From Ipomoea triloba (lineage: Eukaryota > Streptophyta > Magnoliopsida > Solanales > Convolvulaceae): a DNA stretch of 64,000 bases. A program made the translations under genes and the position numbers. Of this stretch, positions 31,871 through 49,700 are shown piece by piece (within the stretch, counting starts at the first letter, position 1; each line of letters starts with the position of its first letter). The notes below the pieces were generated by a model, which worked only from the letters and a program-made list of their open reading frames with translations, had not been told where the DNA came from and did no database searches. The stretch lies in the NCBI RefSeq assembly GCF_003576645.1, contig NC_044917.1, positions 3,510,359 through 3,574,358 of the forward strand. Reading direction: 5' to 3'.

Positions 31871-32510
31871 CATTGACTTGTAACTACATCGTTTGACTAT
31901 ATGTCTACAAGTTGTTTATTGATATTCTTAATTTGAAGGATCAATTATAAGGAATATGAGTTTTTCTTTCAATAATACTAACTCTATTATAATTTTAGAG
32001 AGTCAGATGTCATTAAGCTACAAGCTACTTGACTGGGTTAATTTATTTATTTATATCATTATACTTTTTTATCAGTTACGCTATTAACTAATATTTACAC
32101 ATAGCGTGCATTTAAAATTTAAATTAAAAAAAAAAAAGTAAAGTCTCCAGAATTATATTTAGAATTAATAATCTTAGATAAATATTTTTATTAAATTGAA
32201 TGTCTTATTACAATGTTGATATTCCAAGGTTCATTGATTATTACAATGGGAAGATTCTCGGATATACTTGACACATTTGATAGAAAATATGGGGTAGGTT
32301 CACACGTACATGATAGGCAAATATATTTCTAATGAGTATGAATTATTAATTAAATATCCTATTGTCAAATGTCAAGTGGTATAATTATGACTTTTTCATG
32401 TAAGAGGTCACAAGTTCGATCTTCAGTGGGGGTGTTGGATTTTTGATATCGCTCTTCTTAATCTAATATAATTGCTCTTATTATGTAAATAGTGTATTTT
32501 TCTTTAAAAT
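31871..32510. other. AT-rich intergenic DNA
   Basis: No gene supported. A tRNA-like fragment at about 32375-32440 (CAAGTGGTATAATTATGACT, then GTCACAAGTTCGATCTTCAG) may be another old SINE piece; it does not match family 1 or 2 closely. Confidence 0.4.
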
Positions 32511-32527
32511 TGTTTAACTCCTTATAT

Positions 32528-33206
32528 CTTTGAAGATAAAACGTAGCTATTCCATTAATTCATAACATAAAACGTTTACATCAATGATCAATGAAATGGT
32601 AAACCATTCCTTACAGTCAGACATAGAAACAACTTTTCTAACTATGCTATAGAAAACTTGAATCACAGACTGTTTCATAACTATGAAGCTATGTTCCTTC
32701 AGGAAAATTAAAGCTTCATCGAAAATTTGGGTCTTCGTCATCATTCTTTTTTGCTCGCCCAGGATAAGATCAACACTTGTCGAAACCAAACTAAACGATT
32801 TATGCTAATAAAAATGAAAAGCTCGTGAAAGTAACGAGAGGAAAAATGCTCGTGAAACTAACGAGAGGAAAACACAATAATAGAGAAAATAAAAAGTGGG
32901 TAAAGTCAAAGTAGGGTTGGGAGTTCAAGACTACCAACACAAACCCCAATACCTACCTACTATTATTTTATTCAAAGGGAGAGAAAACGGAAGAAGAAGA
33001 TTGTGGCGGTGATCGGAGGCGGACGGAGCTGCGACGGTGGTCGGGATGGAAGAAGAGCGAGAGCTAACATAGAAGGTGACCAAAACCGCCGGCTCAAAGC
33101 TCCATTAGAGCTCCGCCCGGAGGCCGGCAGTGGAAGCCGAAGTTGAGCAGCAGAAAAAGGCGTTTGGTTTTAGAGATAAAAGAGATGTAGCATTAGGGTT
33201 TTACAC
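32528..33206 (-). mobile_element. LINE-like non-LTR retroposon, copy C
   Basis: The 679-bp insertion has a perfect 17-bp direct repeat TGTTTAACTCCTTATAT on both sides (32511-32527 and 33207-33223). The minus strand starts GTAAAACCCTAATGCT and follows copies A and B throughout, with a ~40-bp deletion in the GC-rich leader. An 80-codon frame (32789-32547) contains FLKEHSFIVMKQSVIQVFYS, which resembles part of the RNase H domain at the end of plant L1-type pol proteins. That makes it an internally deleted LINE. The assignment to the RNase H region is inference by eye. Confidence 0.85.
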
Positions 33207-33223
33207 TGTTTAACTCCTTATAT

Positions 33224-34900
33224 AATTTAACTTTTATTTAAATTGTACAATCATTTACTCCATGTATTACCCATCTCACTAAGTTAGTTATCTCATGAAA
33301 ATTTAGTGATGAATTAAATTATTTGCAAAGCTAAATAATTTTTTTTTTAGACAATGTTTGCAAAGGGGCTCTTTTATCAGCTAGGTTTAGAATAAATCTT
33401 CATAATTAAGGATTCTCAAAACTCTTTATAATTGCTTTCTATCTACTAATTTATTAATGAAATTTTAAATTTAAATAAATTATATTTCGATATATCCAAC
33501 CATTGTTTTGTTTTGAGAAAGGCAAATATCATTTTGTAAACCAATATTAGCAAATATATTCAACTGATTAAGATGCTCACTTATCCAATAACTAACAATT
33601 AATATATCATATAAATATACATAACATTTGACATCTGGAATTATAGCAGATATGTCATCACATTACATAGTAGTTGGGAAAAAAATACTTATTTAACATT
33701 GTTGATTCATTCAAAAGTACTAAACGAATTGACAAACAAATTTAGTTAGTATACATGAAATTTATACGTGACTTGGTCATAATATATTAAACTCCTTTGG
33801 CGTCTCTTCTAAAATAATCAAAGGAGTTTGAATTACAAATAACTAAATAAATAAAAATTATGGCCAAATTACTAGTACTAGTAAAATATGTTGCATTGTC
33901 AACATGAACATATACGTCACTGCTTGCGATTTCCTACATTGACAACTTACATTTTTTTTTTCTTTTAACAATTGACAACGTTCATTCAAATCTCCAAACA
34001 AAAAAAAAAAAGTTGTATTAAAATGGACAATAAAATACTACTCCATATTTCTAACCTAAGAAAAATGTAAAAAGTTATGAACAATTGTAAGTCAAAGGAA
34101 GGAATGATTGACTATTGTAACAATTGAATTGGATATTCAACTAAAATTTTATTTGATTTGATTTGCAAGACATCTATATGCTATATAATTTAAACTTTTA
34201 AAAAAGTTAAATTATACTTATACACGCAGACACACACATATAAGACAAAGATTGTTTAAAGGTTTTTGCAAACTCAAAATTTCCAACTCAATTAGTAGAT
34301 TTTGAACATCAATTTATCATTCACGTATTATTCATTTTGAGCATATAATTTATTAAATTAAGCTTCTCATCTAGTAGAATCTCGAATCTACTTTGATATA
34401 ACCAAAATCGAAAGTGAACCGCACTCAAAACTATCTTCAAAATAAATACTTTAAATGCTATTTTTAACTAATTTTTTAACAACAAAAATTATGTTTGAAA
34501 AAAAACATACACAATTGATTCAAATTCAGAAGACCTTTAGTGAAACTTACTCTAAAAAATCTCATTTAGAACTTATTTTGAACAATAAAATTAAAATTTA
34601 ATTATTGACATGAACATTAAGTCCATAATATAATTCTACAAAATAAAAAATATGGGTTATAAAAAAAAACATCATAATTTCGCGCGACGCATTAGTGCTG
34701 GAATGCTGGTGAAAGAGATGGGCAGATGGCCCTCCATGATAGACTGATAGTGAAGACAGACGGGAGCTTGACGTTTGCAATGGATAATATTTTTGTTTTT
34801 ATTTTTTAATGGAAAAAATTGACTCATCAAATTTTATCGGGCACGGCGGCACGGTACTGATGACTAATTCTGAGGACTTGCAGAGTAATTATTCTCAAAA
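33224..34900. other. AT-rich intergenic DNA
   Basis: No gene is supported. An inverted repeat AAACTCCTTTG ... CAAAGGAGTTT lies at about 33791-33830 (11-bp arms). The rest is low-complexity sequence. Confidence 0.5.
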
Positions 34901-34909
34901 CTAATAATT

Positions 34910-35050
34910 GCAACCTTAGTCCCTGGACGAGAAAGAGATTGGTCGATTTGAAAATATCAGCGAGTATCGGGTTGATTTAGAAAATATTATTGAGTGCAGG
35001 GGCTATTAAAGAAATATCAGTGAGTACGGGGTTGATTTTGGATTTCTGAG
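34910..35050 (+). repeat. Short direct repeats upstream of LACS8
   Basis: The phrase AAATATCAGCGAGTATCGGG TTGATTTAGAAAATAT recurs two to three times in altered form up to 35045 (AAATATCAGTGAGTACGGGG). This is a dispersed-repeat fragment directly ahead of the LACS8 leader. Confidence 0.6.
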
Positions 35051-35089
35051 AACATTTCCTTAACTGTCAGTACTCCCATCCCAATAAAT

Positions 35090-35950
35090 GCATTTCATTG
35101 CGTACACGTTGCGACACAGAAGAGCATCTGCTTCTGGAAAGATTTATTTCTCAACTTTCCCTATCGCAGGAATGCAGCTCTAGACCGTTAGCCGAACTCT
35201 CGAAGGTAAATAATCTTCTCTCCAGTTTTCGCACTCCGCTATCACTTTCGTTCTGCCTCGAAGATCAAATAAATTTTCGTGAATCCGAGCATGCTGTAAT
35301 CAGTGTGATCTCGATCGGTTTGTTTTGTTTTGTTTTTAGTGTTCTAGCGAGAATTTTTCGATGCTCTTGAATTTGTTACTAGCACCGCTGACCGTGCTCT
35401 GAATTTCTTGTTTGCAAATAGAGCCGCTAGAGTTGTTGCGGATTTCGGAAGCTTGACGATCACGGGGCTCGTTTTGTTTGCTGCGCTTTAGGTATTCGGC
35501 GTGTGCGTATTTTTACGAGTGAGATGATTGTGGATTCCAGTTATTCTGATCTATCTTACTTCACACGTTTGGAATTTTTTTGGTTGTAAATGAAAATGTG
35601 TAGTGATAGTCTGAATTTCTCAGAGCATTCAGGAAGATTTTTTTTTATTCCATTTCTATGCGTTTTCATTGTATTCTGGCAATTTTCTTACGTTGTAAAC
35701 TTGGTTTATGTTGTGAGAAAGGCTTTCTCCTGGGTCTGTTGGCAAGTGTGTCTAGATATATTCTTTTTTGGCGTCACAAATGCAACAATTGACTTTCTAA
35801 TACTCCGTAATTGTTTTAAAGCATTGCTGCTTATTGTTTTTTTTAATGGTTCATTTTCTGTAGCTTTTATGTTGTTAGACTAATCTGGTGTTGAATATTT
35901 TTTCTGGACAGGTGCTCATTCAGTAAAAGGAGAAGCATATAGATTGCAAA
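35090..35950 (+). promoter_or_regulatory. 5' leader of LACS8 with a leader intron
   Basis: A noncoding first exon ends at 35205 (CTCGAAG before GTAAAT). The intron runs 35206-35911 (TTTCTGGACAG). The leader resumes at 35912, 39 bases before the ATG. The intron's 5' part is T-rich, as is common for leader introns that raise plant gene expression. The start of transcription is not defined. Confidence 0.55.
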
Positions 35951-40800
<4,850 letters not shown>

Positions 40801-41485
40801 GTCGACTTTCTTTAATCTGATTCGCTTTAAGCTCATCAGTATGGCTCCATGTTCTTCCAGCGGAATCAGCAGCATTATCAATGTATGTCTCAGACTCCTG
40901 ACACAGTTTCTTTGTATTCGCCATGAAATGCTGAGCGTGTAATAATTTTCTGCTGCGAGTACTTCCATTCCTATGTGGAATTTTTTTTTTCTTGCGTTGT
41001 ACATATTCATTTTCTGTCGGTACACCTTTACATTTGGATTATGGAGAATGCTCATTTCATATGCCCTTTACCTGTGGGCTGTGGCACACAGTTATTATCT
41101 TTTTTCTGAGCGCCATATATATTTTCTGTGTTTCTCCATCTTGATTATGGCGCAATATATAATGTAACTGAAGTAATATTATTTCGTGGCTCAAGGAATA
41201 TTGAAAAATCAACTTGAACAAATAAGGAGTAGGTTGTAAAATGTATAAGCAAAATTTGTTAACGATGGAATAAATTGAATAACATTACTTCTAAATTACA
41301 GCTTCGTAAAAATCTGCCCAAAAGCAAAAATAAAAATAAAAATAATAAAAACATAGAAGGGAGCGATGAGCGAAGTCAAAATTGACTGTCAAAACGAACA
41401 CAAGAGTAGAGATAAGGTTTAGGCCGGGTTGGTTTTATCTTCTTCTCCGTCTCTGTGGCTTGCTTGCTTCCGTAGCTCTTCAGCC
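40801..41485. other. LACS8 3' UTR and upstream region of the SET gene
   Basis: AT-rich sequence between two same-strand genes, without an ORF of note. The transition from 3' UTR to promoter is not visible. Confidence 0.4.
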
Positions 41486-44400
41486 ATGCCTGAAGCTTCT
41501 ACCATCTTCCAATCCACTCTCCTCCCTCCTTTCTCTCACTCTCGCAGAGCCCTTTCCAGTCCGATCTGTCACACATTCTTCAGAAGGAACCCAACCACCA
41601 TACGGTGTTCCTCAGTTTCCACCGAGGCCACAAAAATCCAGACAGTCCCTTGGGGTTGTGATACCGACTCCCTCGAGAACGCGTCGGCTTTGCAGAAATG
41701 GCTGTCGGACTCGGGTATGCCTCCTCAGAAAATGGCCATACAGAGAGTGGATATAGGAGAGAGAGGTCTCGTTGCTCTCAAGAATATCAGGAAGGGAGAG
41801 AAGCTGCTCTTCGTGCCTCCCTCGCTCGTCATCACCGCCGATTCGGTAATCTTATCACTCAATTCTTCCTAATATTTTATTATTATTATTATTATGTTAA
41901 TGTTAATTCTGGTTCAATGTATTGCTCGAGACTGGATTATTATACACAGTTGTTTTCTAGATGCTAGCTGAGAATTTGGTGATTATTGAGTCGGTTTTCA
42001 TTTTCCATTGTTTGATATTAGGAATGGAGCGTACCAGATGCTGGTCAAGTGTTAAAACGTTATGATGTACCTGATTGGCCGTTGATAGCAACGTATTTAA
42101 TCAGCGAGGCAAGTCTGATCAAGTCTTCAAGATGGAGTAACTATATCTCTGCCTTGCCTAGACAGCCTTACTCGCTTTTATATTGGTAAGCTCTTGTCTA
42201 TTGATTCCTGGTCCCGACAAAAATAATTCATTTAGACATCAGAGGTTCTTCCTTCTTCTGCTACATAAAAATCATAATGGGTCGATTCTCAGTTGGTTCT
42301 CTCTACAGCTGCTGTATATCATTTCAGGACTCGATCAGAGCTCGACAGGTATCTGGAAGCATCACAAATACGGGAGAGAGCAATTGAAAGAGTGAATGAT
42401 GTTATTGGAACGTATGTCGTCTTTCCTTCAATCCTTAACAAACTAGAATATGGATTTGATACTACTTTAAGAGAACTCAATGTTTTCAGTGTATATTCAA
42501 TGCTTTGGTTACTAGTTACTACTGAGCTGTTCTCTTATTTGTTCTGCAGGTACAATGACTTGAGGCTCAAAATATTTTCCAAGCATCCTGAGTTATTTCC
42601 CGAAGAGGTACTTGTAGGAGTTAGTTATGCTTATATTGAATTATATATTTATATCTATACATGCAACATCTTATTTTTCTGTAACTTGTGGGACTGATGG
42701 TGATTTTGGAGATTGGTAGTTGTTAATGAGATGGATGGCAGTTTGAGGCATTTTGGACAAATTTTCTTAACCTGACAAGAAATGTTTTGTTGTATTGATG
42801 TGCTGGCAATGCCAATTATTGGGCATCAGTCTGTTTTGATGTAGTCACCGGTCAAGCTACCAAAGCAACACACTGTATATAAGTTGAGAACTACTAAATG
42901 TTCAACAAATGAATGTATTGTTTGTAGCTAGTCTGTTGTGTCTGCGAGCGAGAAGAGAGAGTTAAATAAGAGGTCCACTTAAATCACAATTTCAAGGATT
43001 TTCATTGGGCCTCTAACCTAATAAAAGTTCATTATCCTGCTTTTCTCATAGTGTTGAAAGAAAATAATTTCTGCCATAGTAGAGTATGCATGCCAATTAA
43101 ATGTCACTCAATACAACAGTATTAATGGTACACTGATGCATGTTTCTTTTCTTTTGCACAATATAATTGCTTATAAACAAGTCTTCTGAAGTCTGAACTA
43201 TTTTATTTTAGTAAGACTGCTAAGAGGGAAATGAGTTCTTATTTGCAAGCTTATATGGCAACGGGAAATTCTTTATTATGAGAATATGAGATTTATTTTG
43301 GTGATGCTTTAAGTTGTCACAATAAGGCAAACCCATGTTCCATGTTATTGCAGATATTCAATATAGAGACCTTTAAATGGTCATTTGGCATCCTCTTCTC
43401 ACGTTTGGTGAGTATTTGATTTTAAACTCTCTGATTGGTTAATTCCTAAAGCTGACAGCTATGCCTAAAGACAAGAGTGATGATTGCAGGTCCGTTTACC
43501 CTCAATGGATGGAAGGGTTGCCTTGGTTCCTTGGGCAGACATGCTGAACCATAGCTGTGAGGTATGTCAAGACACTGTTGCAATAAATATTTGTAACAGT
43601 GATATACTACAAAATCCTAATTCTAATATCTTTGAGCTACATTTAATTTGTTAAGGTGGAAACATTTCTGGATTATGATAAATCGTCACAAGGCATTGTG
43701 TTCACAACAGATAGGACATATCAGCCAGGTGAACAGGTATGCAGTTCTGTCTTTCTTGTCACACTGACTCGTTGAATTATTCATCATTCTGTAAACTACT
43801 AGCTTCCAAAGTCATATAGCCTTCATCTCATTAGTCTTCAATTTCCACTCCCATTAGATCAAGGTTGATTATATACACATGAACTTCAAAATCAAACAAT
43901 TGGTAAAAATTCTCCTGGAAGCTTTCTTTTATTTGTTTGATACACTGATGATTACTAGTCAATCACAATTATTACAATTTATGAATGGCCAAAAATTACA
44001 ATTACTAAAGCCACAAGTACAATTACAATATCTAATGACAATATCCAAAATAAACATGAACAGAAAGGGACAAAGTTCAACTCCCCCCAGTATTTCTTGT
44101 GGGAGTTGAACACTTGAACCCATCTCAAAGTGGAGAAGGCATGGTGTTGCCACCATTTACTACTGGACCAAAGGCCTCATTGTCTCTCCTGGAAAATTAT
44201 ACATGCAAAACTTTTCATTCTCATTTACTAGCCTAGATGTGGTGTAGCTAAAAACTTTAGTTTCTGATATTCATCAGACCATTTGGGTTACTACTACTAT
44301 ACATGTTACCAAATTGCATTGCAGGTTTTTATATCATATGGAAAGAAGTCTAATGGAGAGCTGTTGCTTTCATATGGATTTGTCCCCAGAGAAGGCACAA

Positions 44401-45454
44401 ATCCCAGTGATTCAGTTGAGGTGTCAGTGTCAATTAAGAAGTCTGACAAATGTTACAAGGAGAAGATGGAAGCTTTGAAAAAGCATGGGTTATCTACGTG
44501 AGTATCTGATTGATAGTCATCAACATTATATTTGTGTGGAATTATGTGTATCAGTGCAACCTTGTGATTATAGCTTTTGATATCACCGAGTTTGGATGCT
44601 CTCCTTGATTTTGGTGTGTATTCTTTTTAAATAAAAACACAAGTTGCAATTTTATGTTACATCTAACAGGTCAGAACGGTTTCCTGTACAAATTACTGGG
44701 TGGCCATTGGAGTTGATGGCATATGCTTATTTAGCAGTCAGCCCCCCAAGTATGAATAGACAATTTGAAGAGGTATGTGACAGATATAATCATGTAAATT
44801 CAAAATATATTGTTGGAAATATGATATTACACTGATATGAGAGCTATTCCAGATGGCGGCTGCTGCATCAAATAGGACATCATCCAAGAAAGATATTAGG
44901 TATCCTGAAATAGAGGAAGATGCATTGCAGTATATTCTTGATAGTTGTGAGTCTGGCATATCGAAGTACTCCAAATTCCTTCAGGTAGTAAAACACTTCT
45001 TTCCCCAACAAAATGTAAATAGTTAATTAACTTTGTCGGAAAAGTCACAAAATCTATTTTAAAGGTGCACAACTGTATATTTATGTATATTGCATTTACT
45101 AAGCTTTCCGTTCTACCTGTGTTTTTCTATAAAAGGCGAGTGGCGAAATGGATCTCGATGTAACAAATCCAAAGCAACTTAACAGAAGGGTGTTTCTGAA
45201 ACAGCTAGCCGTGGATTTGTGCACAAGCGAAAGGAGAATACTATTCCGGGCACAATATGTAAGAGCATATACATATTCTGTGTTAGCTTATCAAACTAAT
45301 GCTTAATCTCAATAGCTGTTTATCAGGGTTGAATCTTAATAATACTGTCTTGGTTGCTTTTCTGCAGATATTGAGGAGGAGATTGAGGGATATAAGGAGT
45401 GGTGAACTAAGGGCGCTTAAAATTTTTGATGGTCTGAGAAACCTTTTCAAATGA
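41486..45454 (+). CDS. Plastid SET-domain protein methyltransferase (Rubisco LSMT family)
   Basis: Twelve coding exons give 496 aa: 41486-41845, 42022-42185, 42328-42411, 42550-42607, 43354-43407, 43490-43561, 43656-43736, 44325-44497, 44670-44772, 44853-44984, 45136-45258, 45368-45454. The first ~45 residues are rich in Ser, Arg and Pro without acidic residues, as in a plastid transit peptide. The split SET domain begins near RGLVALKNIRKGEKLLFVPP. Its catalytic core is WADMLNHSCE (about 255-264) and ISYGKKSNGELLLSYGFVPR (about 294-313). The C-terminal Rubisco-substrate-binding-like helical region ends in FLKQLAVDLCTSERRILFRA. This subfamily contains AdoMet-dependent lysine methyltransferases acting on stromal proteins. 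The actual substrate of this member cannot be read from the sequence. An upstream in-frame extension exists, but the ATG at 41486 is the first in frame. Confidence 0.88.
43985..44190 (-). mobile_element. SINE-like fragment in a SET-gene intron
   Basis: On the minus strand AGGCCTTTGGTCCAGTAGTA resembles an A box and GATGGGTTCAAGTGTTCAAC a B box about 45 bases later. A tail rich in TTGTAATTGTACTTG-type sequence follows. It lies in the intron between 43736 and 44325. The homology to family 1 is weak beyond the boxes. Confidence 0.35.
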
Positions 45455-45784
45455 GAATCTGAGGGGAGGGAAATGGATGGGAATGAAGTACTTATGCCAA
45501 TATTTATTTTCGTGTACTCTGATTTTTGAGAATATAAAAATGATGCATCTTTTACTTTCTTTTCTGTTGTCTACACATTCCAAATTTTACAAAACTAAAC
45601 ACCCTAATTATATGTATGATCAATGAATTAATAGCTTTCGAGTGTAAAATGAATGTGTGCTTACCTCATCAGCTTAACCTTCAAGACAGAGGTGGTGGAA
45701 GTGTAATCTCTTAATAATAATTCGATAAAATGACAACTAACTTAAAGCATTTTTTAAGGTCATAATCTTTCCGCAATTTATATT
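45455..45784 (+). other. Probable 3' UTR of the SET gene
   Basis: AT-rich, no ORF. An AATATAAAAA motif at 45530-45539 could serve polyadenylation. Confidence 0.35.
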
Positions 45785-46140
45785 GTGGATCAGGGTGCAC
45801 AATGCATTGCACCCCGTACCAAAATGTTAGGAGATGAGTTTTGTGTATTTTAGGCAATCATTTTGTGTATTCTAGGCAACCGTTCTGTGTATTCATGTTA
45901 GTAACAGAGGTTGTGATGTGTTTGTGCATTCGAATGTTAGAAGGATGAGTTCTGTGTATTTTGTTTCAATATTCTGTGTATTCTAAGCAAACGTTTTGTG
46001 TATTCTATATAAGAATTCTGTGTATTACAGATAATAAATTTCTTGGAGTCATTCACGTTTGCGTCCATTAACATCGAAACGACGTCGTTTCAGACCAGGG
46101 TTTACAATGCACCATCGACCCTGGTCCTCGATATAACGAT
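45785..46140. mobile_element. AT-rich terminally inverted element, copy 3, with GTGTATT repeat array
   Basis: The left end GGATCAGGGTGCACAATGCA and the reverse complement of the right end (GGACCAGGGTCGATGGTGCA) match. The middle contains about seven units of the TTTTGTGTATTCTAGGCAA type. The right end reads GATATAACGATTGTAA, close to the GTATAACTATTGT end of copies 1 and 2. No coding capacity. Confidence 0.5.
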
Positions 46141-46752
46141 TGTAATCTTTCATGTAGATTTTCAGTATATTATTTATTACTAAAATCTTTTATTCTCTAT
46201 GGTTGAAGTGTTTCTATAGTTTTTTGTGGGCTTACTCACTTCACACCAACTATTTTTAATTAATTATTAAATTATAAATTAATTGTAATTATAATTTATA
46301 AATTAATTACACATGTCAAATGAAAAAATAATAATTTAATTATAATGTGTACAATTTTTCATATACACACACACGCTTTGGCAATGGGAAAAAAAAAACT
46401 AAAAAAAGATAAAATGGTCGTCGTCCCATACGCCATACCATTCTGAGGCATTCAGTAAATTGGTTGTAAAAATGCTATATGTGTCAAAATTATGTAAATG
46501 CCCATTAATATTACAGAGTAATATTTTTCTTTGCCTACCAAAAATTTTAAAAATATTACGGAGTAATAATTAAGATCAAATTTGATACGTATAATGAGTC
46601 AATAAGACCACAAGAAACGTGGATGCTCAGTGATCAATGCAAAACGCCCATTTGGTTAGTACTGCGATCGTGGCTAGTGTGCAGTGTTTGATCTGCACTC
46701 GTTAAGCTTCTTTCCTCTTTCATCAACCCGCCTGCAAGAGAGCAAGGCGGTT
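46141..46752. other. AT-rich intergenic DNA, upstream region of the SAWADEE gene
   Basis: No ORF of note. It contains a TACGGAGTA-type fragment near 46560. The last ~80 bases should be the leader of the gene starting at 46753. Confidence 0.4.
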
Positions 46753-49700
46753 ATGGCGGGGGAGCGAGTGTTGGAGTACCGGGCGAGGGACGACGACGCT
46801 TGGTACAGCGTGCACGTGGCGGTGAAAGGCGGCACCCTGACGATCCAGTTCCAGGGCCTGCAAGAGACCGACGAGCTCGTGGCTTCAAATTTCGAGTCCG
46901 AGGAGGATATCGACGGCGTCGTGCGGAGGTTCCGGCAGGTTTCGCCGCAGCTCCAGGACAACGAGTGCGGCAGAGTCACGGAAGGCTCCGTCGTTTGCGC
47001 GGCATGCCACGACTCCTACAGGGATGACATGCGCTACTACGATGCCCTCGTTGAAGCAGTGAGTCACTCATTCCGTAACTCCTTCTGTCTTTTGACTCTT
47101 TTCGGTGCTAAATCTGTTTCTCTTCCGCAAAATCATATTTCTGCTTATTTCAGTATTTTTTTAATCCACCTGCTAGATTGCTAGAGTCATCCTCATACTG
47201 ATTCATTTTAACAGTACTCCGTATTATATTGTGTTTATTTTGAAAAAAATTATTTTCCGAAGTTGGAGACTAGAGAGTCCAATGGCGTGATAGAGCCTGT
47301 AAATCTGCAAATATTTTATGTGAATGTGAGGTAGGATTTGAATAGAATATTGAAGTGTTCTGTTTTTTCTGACCCCAACTCACCAAGGCCGATACAGTAA
47401 TTTTAGGAGAAGGAAGCATAGGTTTAACTTGAAATGATCTTTTTACTGTCTGTAACCTCAAATGCTGTGTTCTTTTTAACTTGAAAAGTGGATAAAATAT
47501 TTGTAAGGAATACTAACATCGCAGTTGGTGGTATTAGTTTTCCTGTGTTTGTTTTCAGAACCCAACCCTTTCTTTTGCCTGCCATATGAGCCTGCAGTTA
47601 AGGGATCAAACTAATTGTTAAATTCTAAGTGCACGTAAATATACATTTCATGATATACATGTACTTTATTTCTTACCAAATGTAGATGAATCTTTTATTA
47701 AGCAAAAATAAACTTGCTAGTGTAATCCTGAATTGTGTTCTAAATCATTACTATCAGTTTGCTCTAGTTCAGGGTCCCTAAGTTATAGCGTAATTGTGGG
47801 ATTTGTCCTTACTTATTGGTTGTGCTCATTTCTCGTCCTTAAGCTATAACTTACGTTGCAAATTTCGCTTCTAATGTTTTGTTAGAAACTTCAGATATAG
47901 CTTAGGGACGAGAAGTAAGCACAACCAACAAGTAGGGAGTAGTGACGAATCCTACAATTACCTTATAACTTAAGGACGGAATGTACAATTTTCCCATATT
48001 TTAATGTTTAGAATGATGATGCACATATTCAAGTTGATCTAAGACAGAAAATGTTGATCTGATTTAGACCTTAGAATTTCAAAACTAGGATTCTGCTCAT
48101 CCCAATATGATTTACTAGATTGTTCTCTAATTTCTCTTCCAAATTCTTTTAGTTGTGGCGACTATAATGAGAACCTCAAAAGTCCTTTAGGGGATGTTTG
48201 GTTCAAGGGATATTTTAAGTAATGTAACATTCTCGAGAATCTCACATAATCTAAGAATGTGGGGGAATGTGATTCCCATGAAAGCTACAAAAAATGAACT
48301 GAAAACAAAGTTTGGGAATCTCACATTTCCTTGAACCAAACAAAAGAGAATCTGATGTTACCATATTCACATTCCTAAGGTTATGTGAGATTACCTGAAC
48401 TGTTTTCACTTCCCATTAATTGTTTGTCTTTATTTACAATTTGGTACTTCAGTCCTTTAAATTTTCTTTTATCAATAGTTTTGTCTTCAAAATATTTATT
48501 TACTTTTTCTAAAAATAAGTAGAAGAAGTTTGTTGGGATTTGCATTATCAATAGCTTCTTCTATGACTGTATAAGAATGTACTGGAAAAGAGGGAGTGGG
48601 TGCATTGCTTTCAATGAAAAAACAGTATATTGTTTCTCATGAGAATTAAAAACAGGTGGGAGGGAGAATTTATCCAACATGATTAATTGGATTCTTCTTT
48701 CCATTATGATTCTGTAGACAAATTGCTATTTCTAGATATTTAGTCAGAAAGTGTCTTTTTCTCTTTACTTTTGCAAAGTTCTAAGATGATTATTTGTTCG
48801 TTATTTGTTAGGTGCACCGCAAAAAGCATTCATTAGTCAATGGACAAGAGGAATGTTTATGCATATTTGTACTATCCTGGACTCATGGTCCTAAAAAGGG
48901 TCTTTTAACCACTGCTGGTGTTGCTAGCATATGTACTATAAAGGATGATTGCCAGGTTGATCAACAAATTGCTTCCTTCTCAAAATTGGCAAAAGATAAG
49001 CTTCAAGTTTCTGCTCGCAAATCTACTGCTATTCCTAGGAATAAAGTATCAGCACTCAAAGGATCAGTGCTTGCTAAAGGAGGGAGTCACCTGTCCATTT
49101 ATCAGAAGGCAACTTTATCTCAGGCTAGCTTTTCTAGTTTCACAAGATTAATCTGGCATCATTGATGCATGCATTTATGATTTAATGTCTTTTGTGCATT
49201 CTGCAGGACATTCAGAACGGCAGGAAGTTAGATGATGGTAAAGGTGAAACCAAAAGTTTGTTTCTAACTTCCCATCCTCCATTTCAATCTCATTGAACAT
49301 TGTGTGCAAACTCTTAGTAATATTGGCCCAAAGGATATGTTCATTCTCCTTTTCCTTGATCTTTTTCTTTTTTTTTTTTTTTTTTTTCATCTAAGACACA
49401 GGAACTATGAGCAACCATGATGCTAATCAGGATCAAGATAAAGATCTTGGTGGTGAAGCTTTAAATAGCCATTTCATATTAATTGGAAACTTGGAGAGAA
49501 ACTTATCTCCCTCATCAATAAGGGAGTTTATATATAGGCATACATTTATTTCACCACAAGCATATATGCTTCCAAGCCCGTCAACAACCTTTGCACCCTT
49601 TGCAAGAGCTGTTATCATGCTGGACTGCAAGAAGCAGCATGAGAAGGTGTACCAATTTCTCGACAATCCTGATCACTTCGTTGTGTCTATGAGGGGAAGG

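Noticed and set aside
32547..32789. 80-codon minus-strand ORF as an independent gene
   Set aside because: It lies wholly inside the LINE-like insertion with 17-bp target duplications and is a degraded remnant; copies A and B have it disrupted.
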